Positions 50,295-59,184 of a stretch of 64,000 nt of DNA are shown one piece after another. The notes under the pieces are model-generated. The model saw only the letters and a program-made list of their open reading frames with translations, was not told the origin of the DNA and searched no databases. Source of the DNA: Oscillospiraceae bacterium (lineage in GTDB: Bacteria > Bacillota > Clostridia > Oscillospirales > Acutalibacteraceae). Positions within the stretch are counted from its first letter, which is position 1; every line of letters begins with the position of its first letter. The translations under genes were made by a program, and so were the position numbers. Location: the NCBI GenBank assembly GCA_015066595.1, contig SVNZ01000002.1, positions 186,001 through 250,000 of the forward strand, written 5' to 3'.

Positions 50295-52529
50295 ATGTGC
50301 GGAATTTGCGGTTTCACCGGCCAAATAGAACAGCGCGAAAACACCATACAAAAAATGACGGAGGTCATCACCCACAGAGGTCCTGATTCAGACGGTTTTT
50401 ACCAGGATGATTTCATCTCTATGGGCTTTCGACGACTGAGCATCATTGATCTCGAAGAAGGCCACCAGCCTATCTACAATGAGGACAAGACCCTTGTGCT
50501 CACCTTCAACGGCGAGATCTACAACTACAAGGAGCTCAAAAAAGAGCTCGAAGAACTCGGTCACAAGTTCTCGACCTCTTCTGACAGCGAAGTACTCGTT
50601 CATGCTTTTGAACAGTGGGACGAAGAAATGTTTGAACATCTGCGTGGTATGTTTGCTTTTGCTATCTACAACAAAGAGACAAAAGCTGTGTTCCTTGCTC
50701 GTGACTTCTTCGGCATCAAACCACTTCACTACACAATGATTGGTGACAACTTCTGCTACGCTTCTGAGATCAAGAGTATTTTGGAGCATCCGCAGTTTGT
50801 AAAAGAGTTCAACGACAAGGCTCTTGACCACTATCTTTCTTTCCAGTACTGCCCACAGCCTATGACATTCTTCAAAGATGTCTTCTGTCTGCTTCCGGGT
50901 CACTTCATGTGGTATCGTGACGGTGTTGTTGAGACTCAGCGTTATTTTGAAGCTAAGTTCCGTCCTGATAATGAAATGAGCGAAGAAGAAGCTGTCGACC
51001 AGATCGAAGCTGTTTTCGAAAACTCTGTCAACGCTCATAAAATCGCTGACGTTGAGGTTGGTTGTTTCTTAAGTAGCGGTGTTGATTCAAGCTATGTTTC
51101 AACATACTTCAAAGACCAGAAAACATTCACTGTAGGCTTTGACTTTGGCGAGAGATACAACGAAATCAGCTGGGCTGAAAACCTTTCTAAAGAGCTTGGT
51201 GTTGAGCACCACACAAAGCTTATATCATCTGAAGAATTCTGGGCTGCTGTGCCAAAGGTACAGTACCATATGGACCAGCCACTTGCTGATCCTTCTTGTA
51301 TCGCACTCTACTTTGTGGCAAAGCTTGCGAGCGAATATGTAAAGGTTGTTCTCTCCGGTGAAGGTGCCGACGAGTTGTTCGGCGGATACACTTGTTACAA
51401 CGAACCTAGAGTTTTCAAGATTTATCAGACTATCGTGCCTTACTGCATCCGCAGAGCTATCGCTGCTGTGTGCAAGAAGCTTCCTGATATCAAGGGCAGA
51501 GATTATCTCATCCGTGCTACTCATCCGCTTGAGAAGCGCTTTATAGGTAACGCATATATGTACGACCAGAAACAGAAGAAAGCTTTGCTCAAAGATTCTT
51601 CTCTTGCTACTGATCCTACACGACTCGTACGCAGACTTTACACTCGTGCAAGACGTTATGATGAAGTCACAAAGATGCAGTATCTCGACATCAATATGTG
51701 GATGGTTGGCGACATTCTTCTCAAAGCTGACAGAATGAGTATGGCTAACTCTTTGGAGCTTAGAGTACCTTTCCTTGATAAAGAAGTATTCAAGGTTGCG
51801 TCTACTATCCCGACTCACCTTAGAGTAAACAAAGAGAACACCAAATACGCTATGCGTCAGGCAGCGCTGAGACATCTTCCACAGGCTACTGCTGAAAAAG
51901 AAAAGCTCGGCTTCCCTGTACCAACTCGTGTTTGGCTTCGAGATGAGCACTACTATTCAGTAGTTAAAGATATGTTCACCTCACCTACTGCAGAGAAGTT
52001 CTTCAACACAAATATCCTCGTTGACTATCTTGACGAGCACTTCATCGAAAAAGAAGACAACTCACGTAAAATCTGGACTATCTACGTGTTCCTTGTATGG
52101 TATCAGATTTACTTTGGCGCTGTTGAAGTAGCTGAAAATTCACAGGAAACACAGACTCCTATAGCTGACTCACCGTTCGAAGACGCAGAAGCTTCTGATG
52201 AACCAACCGATGGTGCTACAGATGGTGCTACAAGAGTGTTCCAGCCGGTAGATGAAAACTCCCCACAGCCTGCACCACAGGTTGATGAGGAAGATGATTT
52301 CGTTGAAGAAGACAGTATGGATATGGAAGAAATCTACTCCGCTTCTGAAGGAAAAACTGCTACTCACGTCAACCTTCAGTCCATTGCAGAAAATGAAACT
52401 ACTGAAGTTGAAAATGACAGTGATGTAAAAGTAAAACCATCCTTCAAACCTACACTTGAAAATCACAACGACTTCTTCGAAGGCTTAAAAGACAAACTCA
52501 AGGATTTTGATAACTTCGACGAAGACTAA
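50295..52529 (+). CDS. asnB: Glutamine-hydrolysing asparagine synthetase with acidic tail
   Basis: The start is the ATG followed by Cys2 (MCGICGF), the glutaminase nucleophile. The glutaminase domain (1-200, THRGPDSDGF, FNGEIYN) is followed by the synthetase domain with PP-loop SSGVDSSYV (near 258) and GEGADELFGGY. Ammonia from glutamine converts aspartate to asparagine. AsnB usually ends near residue 610-640; here about 135 acidic residues follow (from about 608), rich in Glu, Asp, Pro and Thr. The tail is probably disordered and is atypical. Confidence 0.93.
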   Translation: MCGICGFTGQIEQRENTIQKMTEVITHRGPDSDGFYQDDFISMGFRRLSIIDLEEGHQPIYNEDKTLVLTFNGEIYNYKELKKELEELGHKFSTSSDSEVLVHAFEQWDEEMFEHLRGMFAFAIYNKETKAVFLARDFFGIKPLHYTMIGDNFCYASEIKSILEHPQFVKEFNDKALDHYLSFQYCPQPMTFFKDVFCLLPGHFMWYRDGVVETQRYFEAKFRPDNEMSEEEAVDQIEAVFENSVNAHKIADVEVGCFLSSGVDSSYVSTYFKDQKTFTVGFDFGERYNEISWAENLSKELGVEHHTKLISSEEFWAAVPKVQYHMDQPLADPSCIALYFVAKLASEYVKVVLSGEGADELFGGYTCYNEPRVFKIYQTIVPYCIRRAIAAVCKKLPDIKGRDYLIRATHPLEKRFIGNAYMYDQKQKKALLKDSSLATDPTRLVRRLYTRARRYDEVTKMQYLDINMWMVGDILLKADRMSMANSLELRVPFLDKEVFKVASTIPTHLRVNKENTKYAMRQAALRHLPQATAEKEKLGFPVPTRVWLRDEHYYSVVKDMFTSPTAEKFFNTNILVDYLDEHFIEKEDNSRKIWTIYVFLVWYQIYFGAVEVAENSQETQTPIADSPFEDAEASDEPTDGATDGATRVFQPVDENSPQPAPQVDEEDDFVEEDSMDMEEIYSASEGKTATHVNLQSIAENETTEVENDSDVKVKPSFKPTLENHNDFFEGLKDKLKDFDNFDED

Positions 52530-52541
52530 CCAACAAATACG

Positions 52542-52573
52542 AAACGCACCGTATCTTCACGGTGCGTTTTGAA
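52542..52573 (+). terminator. Terminator after asnB
   Basis: AAACGCACCGT/ACGGTGCGTTT stem with T-tail. The same stem recurs after the next gene at 54587. Confidence 0.85.
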
Positions 52574-52595
52574 ATTTAACTGGAGGTAAATAAAA

Positions 52596-54572
52596 GTGTT
52601 CCAAAAACGCATTATCTCAATGCTGATTGTGCTTGTGATGCTTTTCTCTCTGACTACTGTCAGTGCTTTGTCTGCAGACGCTGCTTCTTACAAAAATACA
52701 TATAAAAACACCGGTAATCAAAGAGTCGACATCGTAGAAGTTGCGAAAACTCAGATCGGATACAAAGAAGGCTCAAACAACGACACAAAATACGGTGACT
52801 GGTACGGTATGCCTCACGCACCGTGGTGTGCTATGTTTGTAAGCTGGTGTGCAAGACAAGCAGGCGTTCCAACCAGCGTAATAAGAAATTCTGCTGTTGC
52901 CAGCGCCCGTTCTTATTCATTCAATCTCAAATATCGTAATGGTTACAGCTATACTCCAAAGCCAGGCGACATCTTTTTTGCAAAGGACTGGTCCCACGTA
53001 GGTATTGTCGCTTCCGTTAAGGGAGATTATTTTTACTCCGTAGAGGGTAATTCGAACAAAAACGGTAGCAACGAAGGCGTTGCGGTTGTTTCTTTGCGCA
53101 GAAGAATCGCCAATAACTATTTCGGTGTTCCAAAATATATTAACAACTCAAAATATAAAGTAGACACAAAATTTCCAACCTTCATTAAAGCGCAGACACT
53201 GTCCACAAAAACCACAAAGGTGTACAGCGCCCCGAAAGGTAAAGCTCTTTCTAATAAGATTTCCGGCAACACTCAGTGTACTATACAAACCATCTACACC
53301 AACGGTTGGTGCAATGTCACGTTTCCGCTGAAAACAGGTGGCTATGAGTCAGGCTATGTAAAAACCTCCGCTTTCTTAAAGCCGACCTATGATATATTTA
53401 AAGTAAAGACTAGCAAAGCCCTTACACTTTATTCTCGTCGCAATCTCAAAAGCTCATTAGGAAACTTAGCAAAAGGCAAATCTATGTATATCATAGGACA
53501 CACTTCATCAGCTGTACAGCTTATTTATTCACCCAAAAGCGGAGAATACAAAATAGCCTGGGCCCCTATTTCTAAGTTTGTTTACAATATCAAATATAAG
53601 CCAAACGGTGGCAGTGGCAGTATGAAAAGCTCCACAGTAAAGTACAGAAAAGCCTTCAAGCTCGCATCAAACAAATTTACAAAAACCGGATATACCTTTG
53701 CCGGCTGGAACTCTTACAGAAGCTCAGACAAAACATGGCATGTAAAAGGTGTCGGATGGAATACATCAAGTAAAATCAGTTCCAAAAAATATACAAAGCA
53801 TTTATATAAAAACGGTGCATCATACAGCCTCAAAAAAGCCTGGATGAGTGGCGGAACAACAAACGACACTCTGACCTTCTATGCTAAGTGGAAAGTGAAC
53901 AACCTAGACGTCTGCTACAATGCAAACGGTGGTAACATCGAGTCAGAGTCATACAAATTATACGATGGTCTTGTATATAATACAGACGACAGTGTTTACA
54001 CACAAACCTTCTCATATAACAAGGCAACAGGTGGTCTGATAAGTGATGAAGCTTTAGGCTTGACAAAAGACGGTTATACCTTCAGCGGTTGGAGCACACA
54101 AGCTGATGGTGGCACAATATTTAGCCATAATGATACAGAGCTATTGCCGACAGCTATTAACAATAACATCAAAAAAAGCAGTTGCACATCAACACTATTT
54201 GCTGTTTGGGAGCCTAATACTCTTAATATAAATTATAACGCTAACGGTGGCACTATCACTTCAGGCAACTATGTATTGGCTGATGACTATATCATAAACA
54301 GTGATAACTCCAAACTCACAACTGTGCTCAAGTACAACGAAGCTTCTTCGGATATTCTTTGTGACGTTTCGGCTTTTGGTTTATCAAAAGAGGGATTCAC
54401 TTTCCTTGGTTGGTCAACATCACCTGACGGTGAAGCTATCATTACTGAAGGCACAACCACACTTACTGCAAAAGACATCACCACTGCAATCAACCATTCA
54501 AATTGTACTGTCGATTTGTACGCTGTCTGGAAAGCAGAAGAAACTGTTAAACCTACACAGGCTCAAGAATAA
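52596..54572 (+). CDS. Secreted CHAP-domain protein with Listeria-Bacteroides repeats
   Basis: The frame starts at GTG behind GGAGGT. The 658-residue protein has a signal peptide (cleaved near ADA, about 28) and a CHAP-type amidase domain (about 40-190) with Cys in PWCAMFVSWC, His in WSHVGIV and Asn in EGNSN. A SH3-like region (about 205-320) and three Flg_new (Listeria-Bacteroides) repeats (KPNGGSGSM, NANGGNIES, NANGGTITS, each with a G..F.GW) follow. It should cleave peptidoglycan peptide or amide bonds at the surface. It lies between two copies of the same terminator. Confidence 0.88.
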   Translation: MFQKRIISMLIVLVMLFSLTTVSALSADAASYKNTYKNTGNQRVDIVEVAKTQIGYKEGSNNDTKYGDWYGMPHAPWCAMFVSWCARQAGVPTSVIRNSAVASARSYSFNLKYRNGYSYTPKPGDIFFAKDWSHVGIVASVKGDYFYSVEGNSNKNGSNEGVAVVSLRRRIANNYFGVPKYINNSKYKVDTKFPTFIKAQTLSTKTTKVYSAPKGKALSNKISGNTQCTIQTIYTNGWCNVTFPLKTGGYESGYVKTSAFLKPTYDIFKVKTSKALTLYSRRNLKSSLGNLAKGKSMYIIGHTSSAVQLIYSPKSGEYKIAWAPISKFVYNIKYKPNGGSGSMKSSTVKYRKAFKLASNKFTKTGYTFAGWNSYRSSDKTWHVKGVGWNTSSKISSKKYTKHLYKNGASYSLKKAWMSGGTTNDTLTFYAKWKVNNLDVCYNANGGNIESESYKLYDGLVYNTDDSVYTQTFSYNKATGGLISDEALGLTKDGYTFSGWSTQADGGTIFSHNDTELLPTAINNNIKKSSCTSTLFAVWEPNTLNINYNANGGTITSGNYVLADDYIINSDNSKLTTVLKYNEASSDILCDVSAFGLSKEGFTFLGWSTSPDGEAIITEGTTTLTAKDITTAINHSNCTVDLYAVWKAEETVKPTQAQE

Positions 54573-54586
54573 AACTAGTATATACT

Positions 54587-54619
54587 AAAACGCACCGTAG
54601 CTTTTACGGTGCGTTTTTT
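54587..54619 (+). terminator. Terminator, second copy of the 52542 hairpin
   Basis: AAAACGCACCGTA/TACGGTGCGTTTT with a T-run. It also lies at the end of the convergent carboxypeptidase gene. Confidence 0.85.
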
Positions 54620-55503
54620 GTTGCATATTCAACTATATACCACAGCATTTTTGAGACCTTTTCATACTCAGTCACAGCAACTCTTGGGTCAAGCGGATTT
54701 TCTCCTAAACCTACTTCAAGTGTAAAAGCAGGTCTACAAAACCGCTCAATGAACCAGTCCTTGAAGCCACCACCCACAGCAATGTCGCTAGGGTGTGACA
54801 CTTTATAGCCTGACAAAGCCGACATAGCGTTTGCCATACTCAAGCTCTCTTTAGGAGTATTTTCTCCAAAATCATAGTAAATCTCACGTCCTTGGGTATG
54901 CAGCGCTACAGCTACTAAAAATTCATACTGCCGACACAAATCGCACAGCGCCTTGGTTTCTTTTTCACTTTCAGCATACTTCCCACCGTAACGAGTGGGT
55001 GACGGAGCAGTTATGCCAATTTTCTTCTCTTTCTCTTTGACCTTTTCATAACCTGCATCAAAATTGTGGTTGATATCTACCCCTCTTGCGTTTGCCTGCC
55101 ACTTGGTGTGGGGGAGTTGTGCTACGCAAAGGCTCTCGCTGACTAATTCGCTATATTTGTGGGCAGTACACACACCGTTGACACTTATCTCAACACCATC
55201 AGGGTTTATCATCGGCACTATAGTAAGCCCTGTGCTTTTTATGCTTTTTGCAAACACTTCGTCTTGCTCTGCCTTTGTGCATACATCATCTAAAAATCTA
55301 TAGAGTATTTCGGCAGTGAGTCGCTCCATTGAGTGAAAAGCCCCACACAAAAGCACTCCACCGACTTTACCTAACGTGTATGCATTGATATCACGACACA
55401 GTGCGGTTTTTGAAATAACGAATTTTTTAATATTTTTATGAGCACTCAAAATCTCTTTTTCTAATTCTCTGCATTTTTTTACATCGCATTCACTATAATA
55501 CAA
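54604..55503 (-). CDS. M14-family zinc carboxypeptidase
   Basis: The start is placed at TTG behind GGGGTG; a GTG nine codons upstream is the alternative. The 300-residue protein has the M14 zinc motif HSME (near 60), an arginine/asparagine substrate stretch (RGVDINHNFD near 165), a zinc His in ALHTQG and the catalytic Glu in LEVGLGENP near the end. There is no signal peptide, so it is probably cytoplasmic and may trim gamma-glutamyl or muropeptides like MpaA/DL-endopeptidase relatives. Confidence 0.85.
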   Translation of the reverse strand: MYYSECDVKKCRELEKEILSAHKNIKKFVISKTALCRDINAYTLGKVGGVLLCGAFHSMERLTAEILYRFLDDVCTKAEQDEVFAKSIKSTGLTIVPMINPDGVEISVNGVCTAHKYSELVSESLCVAQLPHTKWQANARGVDINHNFDAGYEKVKEKEKKIGITAPSPTRYGGKYAESEKETKALCDLCRQYEFLVAVALHTQGREIYYDFGENTPKESLSMANAMSALSGYKVSHPSDIAVGGGFKDWFIERFCRPAFTLEVGLGENPLDPRVAVTEYEKVSKMLWYIVEYATKNAP

Positions 55504-55517
55504 ACATCTCACCCCTG

Positions 55518-55546
55518 TTGCAAAGAACACATTTTTGATTTATAAT
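55518..55546 (+). promoter_or_regulatory. Promoter of ribF
   Basis: TTGCAA (55518-55523) and TATAAT (55541-55546) are 17 bp apart, just upstream of an AGGAG-led ATG. Confidence 0.75.
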
Positions 55547-55573
55547 CAATATATATTATTTTCAGGAGTTATT

Positions 55574-56491
55574 ATGCAGATTTTTGACACTATCAAAAAA
55601 ACTGAATATGATACATCTGTTGCGCTCGGTTTTTTTGATGGAGTGCACAAGGGACACCAAGATGTTATACGCAAGGCTGTGGCTGCGTCTTCAGATGCTT
55701 GTCCTGCGACTGTTGTGACTTTTAAAAACAGCCCTGCAGCAGCAACAGGAAAAAACAAGCCCCTGCTGACGACAAACGAGCAGAAATTTGAGCTGTTTAA
55801 AAAGCTTGGCGTAAAAGTTGTTTTCTGTATTGATTTTAATGATGTTAAGGATATGTCCGCGCAGGAGTTTGTACACGATGTTTTGTATCAGACACTAAAC
55901 GCAAAGTGTGTTGTCACAGGCTTTAACTACCATTTTTCAAAAGGCGGCAAAGCTACAGCTGATGATATGCAAAAGCTTTGCGAGCCTCTCGGAATTGATG
56001 CTATCAAGTGTGCCCCTGTGATGTATAACAACGAGCCTGTGTCGTCTACTAGAATTCGCAGGTGCATATCAGATGGTGACATTGAGAGTGCAAATGATAT
56101 GCTCGGCTACAACTTTTCTATTGACAACCTTATTGTTAGCGGAAACCACCTGGGCACTACACTTTCATCTCCAACTATCAACCAAAAGCTTGATAAAGAT
56201 ATCGTCACTCCACGTTTTGGAGTATATGCTACAAAAGTCACTGTAAATGATACAACATACATCGGTGCTACCAACATCGGTGTGCACCCTACTGTTGGAA
56301 AAGTGTCAGCTGTGTGCGAAACTCATCTTCTTGACTTTTTTGGCGAAAGTCTGTACAACAAAAGAGCTTGCACAAAACTGCTAAAATTTATAAGAGCGGA
56401 GAGAAAATTTGAAAGCATCGACGAGCTCAAAGCTCAAATCGAAAAAGACAAAAAAGCTATAATCAGATATTTTGATGAACAAAGCCTTTGA
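55574..56491 (+). CDS. ribF: Bifunctional riboflavin kinase/FAD synthetase
   Basis: The start is the ATG behind AGGAG. The 305-residue protein has an N-terminal adenylyltransferase domain (GFFDGVHKGHQ nucleotide motif near 18-28, SSTRIRRCI near 157) and a C-terminal flavokinase domain (SPTINQKLDK, GVYATKV, NIGVHPTVG). It converts riboflavin to FMN and FAD. Its size is normal for RibF. No riboflavin riboswitch is seen. Confidence 0.93.
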   Translation: MQIFDTIKKTEYDTSVALGFFDGVHKGHQDVIRKAVAASSDACPATVVTFKNSPAAATGKNKPLLTTNEQKFELFKKLGVKVVFCIDFNDVKDMSAQEFVHDVLYQTLNAKCVVTGFNYHFSKGGKATADDMQKLCEPLGIDAIKCAPVMYNNEPVSSTRIRRCISDGDIESANDMLGYNFSIDNLIVSGNHLGTTLSSPTINQKLDKDIVTPRFGVYATKVTVNDTTYIGATNIGVHPTVGKVSAVCETHLLDFFGESLYNKRACTKLLKFIRAERKFESIDELKAQIEKDKKAIIRYFDEQSL

Positions 56492-56540
56492 CTACATTTT
56501 ATGTTATCAGGGCTTTTTCTTTTTTTGCTGAAATACAGTG

Positions 56541-56569
56541 TTGCAAATTGTCGGCTTTTCATATATAAT
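56541..56569 (+). promoter_or_regulatory. Promoter of the sugar transferase gene
   Basis: TTGCAA (56541-56546) and TATAAT (56564-56569) are 17 bp apart, about 33 bp before the ATG. Confidence 0.75.
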
Positions 56570-56602
56570 GTATTTGTATTATTGTGAGAAAGTGGGGGTT
56601 AT

Positions 56603-57304
56603 ATGACTAGTACAACGGTTGAACAGTTAAATAAACAAGTTAATACTGTCACTACTCGTAACCTCATACTTGATCGTAACAAGATAGATGACGATAAAAA
56701 GAGTTTTCTTATAGTAAAACGTATCACAGATATCCTTTTGTCCGTTATCGGTATGATTGTACTTTCTCCGGTTTTCATTATCACTGCACTTGTGGTGTTC
56801 TTCGAGTGTCCTAAAGCTTCCCCTATATTTGTCCAAGACCGTATCGGTAAAGACGGAAAACGCTTTCGATTTTACAAATTCCGTTCTATGATTCCCGGTG
56901 CTGAAGACAAGCTTGAAGACCTTTTGCACCATAACGAGATGGACGGTCACGCATTTAAAATCAAAAACGACCCTCGTATCACAAAAGTCGGCAAGTTCCT
57001 GCGTAAAACCAGCATCGACGAGCTTCCACAGCTTTTTAATGTGCTAAAAGGCGATATGAGCATAGTAGGGCCTCGTCCGCCTCTGCCTCGTGAAGTGAAG
57101 CACTACGATGACTACGAGCTTCAGCGACTTTATGTTACTCCGGGTCTTACATGCTACTGGCAGACAACGCCTAACCGCAACGATATGACCTTTGACGAGT
57201 GGCTGAAAATGGACCTTGAGTACATAGAAGACCGTTCACTGAAAACCGACTTCAATATTATTTTATCTACATTTATTGCTATCGTTGGTATGAACGGAGT
57301 ATAA
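56603..57304 (+). CDS. Initiating sugar transferase for surface polysaccharide
   Basis: The 233-residue protein has one N-terminal membrane helix (about 38-62) and the Bac_transf catalytic domain: [39 protein letters not shown] and [10 protein letters not shown]. Members transfer a sugar-1-phosphate onto undecaprenyl phosphate to begin capsule or exopolysaccharide units. It faces the rest of the polysaccharide genes across a shared terminator. The sugar cannot be told from sequence. Confidence 0.92.
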   Translation: MTSTTVEQLNKQVNTVTTRNLILDRNKIDDDKKSFLIVKRITDILLSVIGMIVLSPVFIITALVVFFECPKASPIFVQDRIGKDGKRFRFYKFRSMIPGAEDKLEDLLHHNEMDGHAFKIKNDPRITKVGKFLRKTSIDELPQLFNVLKGDMSIVGPRPPLPREVKHYDDYELQRLYVTPGLTCYWQTTPNRNDMTFDEWLKMDLEYIEDRSLKTDFNIILSTFIAIVGMNGV

Positions 57305-57325
57305 ACATAATATTATAACAAAACA

Positions 57326-57358
57326 CCCCCGAGTGACAGCCACTCGGGGGTTATTTTT
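57326..57358. terminator. Bidirectional terminator
   Basis: CCCCCGAGTG/CACTCGGGGG stem with T-runs; it separates the convergent sugar transferase and LCP genes. Confidence 0.88.
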
Positions 57359-58340
57359 ACTTTTTAGTATAGAACATTTTGAGTATCAGCTCATCAAGAG
57401 CTTCTTCATCAACGTAAAACTCCATATATTTATCCGTGAGTTTGTTCTCACCATCAGGGGTCACAATCTCTCTGAGCTCATAGTCAGCGTATCGATTGAG
57501 CATAGCGCTGAGCGAATTAAACGAGCAATCAGAAACAATATACGGTGCGACCTTTTCGTAAGTCTTCAGTATAAATGTGTCGCTCTCTTTAACCTTTTCG
57601 CTGAAAGCTGTAACAAAGTTCTCCATATACTCTTTGTGTCGGTCCATACGGGAGATGTTCATCTGGTCCGAAACATCTTTACGAGTGTGAACATACACTA
57701 GTGCTTGCTCACCGTTTAGAGTGACTTCGCCCATAGGGATAGTGCTATCAATCTGAGAAAAATCATCGACAACATTGACAGCAACTCCGCCGACAGCATC
57801 ATTCAATATTGCGATAGCATCCATATTCATAGACAGGTAGTAGTCAACAGTGAGTCCTGACAAAAAGTCAGATACTGTGCGTACAGTATTCTCACAGCTA
57901 TCCTCAAGACCGCTACCATAGGTATGCGCAAGTGCAAGCTGAGCAAAAATAGTTCCGGCAGGATTGCCGCCTAAGCCGAGCACACCTATATCCATCATAG
58001 TATCACGGTTAAGCGTCAACACGCTGTAAGACTTATCTATCTCATCAAACACAGCGAGTGCGACCATATCCGCCTCACCTGTATTTGTGTAAGATTCACT
58101 TGCTTTGACTTCCCCTCGCTCATCAATACCCATAAGCATCAGCACGGTGATATCCTGTCGTGGAAAATAATCCACTCCGTCTACTGTCACAGTCTTGTGT
58201 GATGATGTGGTACCAACCGAGGTCTTTTGATTCTTCAAAACAGAATCTATGATTTTAAAGCCTGAAAATGCTACGACAACAACAAGAATAACTATCAGCA
58301 CTGTTGTGATAGCAGAAGCTTTCGTAGTTTTTTTAGCCAT
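57357..58340 (-). CDS. LytR-CpsA-Psr (LCP) family protein
   Basis: The 327-residue protein has an N-terminal membrane helix (about 12-32) and an extracellular LCP domain: LMLMGIDERGE, ADMVALAVFDEI, LTLNRDTMMDI, VDYYLSMNMDAI and VYVHTRKD with the basic ISRMDRHKEYM stretch. LCP enzymes attach polysaccharide or teichoic chains from lipid carriers to peptidoglycan. It is the last gene of the minus-strand polysaccharide block and would finish the pathway. Key arginines are present. Confidence 0.92.
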   Translation of the reverse strand: MAKKTTKASAITTVLIVILVVVVAFSGFKIIDSVLKNQKTSVGTTSSHKTVTVDGVDYFPRQDITVLMLMGIDERGEVKASESYTNTGEADMVALAVFDEIDKSYSVLTLNRDTMMDIGVLGLGGNPAGTIFAQLALAHTYGSGLEDSCENTVRTVSDFLSGLTVDYYLSMNMDAIAILNDAVGGVAVNVVDDFSQIDSTIPMGEVTLNGEQALVYVHTRKDVSDQMNISRMDRHKEYMENFVTAFSEKVKESDTFILKTYEKVAPYIVSDCSFNSLSAMLNRYADYELREIVTPDGENKLTDKYMEFYVDEEALDELILKMFYTKK

Positions 58341-58344
58341 ATAA

Positions 58345-59103
58345 TTAACCGTTTACTCTACGACGGTACATAACAAGAGCCATAATAGCAACAAGTGAAA
58401 CAAGCATTACTGCACTCCACATAATGATGCCTGAAGCATCGTTTGTTGTTGGAGAAACTGTGCTCATATTAACACCGCTACCAGGTACTAAGAAAGCAAC
58501 AGGGCAAATCTGATCAAATTTAACAGTTACTGTACCGTCACCGTTGTTGATACAATCAACTACAGGAACCCACTTGCCATCCACATAAACCATAGCAGTT
58601 ACAAAAACACCTTTGCCGATGCCTAAATCAAATGTAAGATCAAGTATCGCACCATCCTTGAGATGCTCTTTAAGATCATCACAGTAATCTGTAAGATCAA
58701 AAAGGTCTTTAATTACGAGATCATCAGCTGTTTTGTCCTTGCCCCACTTTTCTTTTACGATATCTGTAAGCTCAGGACAAACCTCTGACAGCTTTGTACC
58801 CGGTTTGTTGAGCTCTTCGTAAACCTTAAGGAGCTCTTCTTTTGCATCTTCAGGAATATCAGGGTCTGTTGGTGCTTCAGAAACTGATGTAATGATAAGG
58901 CAGTCTAAAAACTCTGTTGAGAGTCTGTCTCCGTCAGGACCAGTGATAAAACCTACAACGTCCTTACCGTTAAGCTGGTCGATAACAACAAGCTCAGGCG
59001 CACCTTTGTTTGTGATACTTTCAACAAAGTCTGCAGCTGATGCAGAAATAGTAATAGTAAGCATCAGAATAATTGCAATAATCAATGTGAGTAGTCTTTT
59101 CAT
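58345..59103 (-). CDS. Secreted protein with C-terminal membrane anchor
   Basis: The start is the ATG of MKRLLTL, with GGAG upstream. The 252-residue protein has a signal peptide (cleaved near ASA, about 23), an extracellular part of unknown fold, and a C-terminal SPTTND motif followed by a hydrophobic helix and RRR. The ending resembles SPxTxD-type sortase sorting signals, but no sortase gene is present. It sits four bases before the LCP gene. Confidence 0.72.
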   Translation of the reverse strand: MKRLLTLIIAIILMLTITISASAADFVESITNKGAPELVVIDQLNGKDVVGFITGPDGDRLSTEFLDCLIITSVSEAPTDPDIPEDAKEELLKVYEELNKPGTKLSEVCPELTDIVKEKWGKDKTADDLVIKDLFDLTDYCDDLKEHLKDGAILDLTFDLGIGKGVFVTAMVYVDGKWVPVVDCINNGDGTVTVKFDQICPVAFLVPGSGVNMSTVSPTTNDASGIIMWSAVMLVSLVAIMALVMYRRRVNG

Positions 59104-59184
59104 TTGAACCATCTCCAATAAAATTTATAAATAAAAGTGTACTATATTAACCTTACTGATTTTGTCAAAAATTAAATCAGCAGT

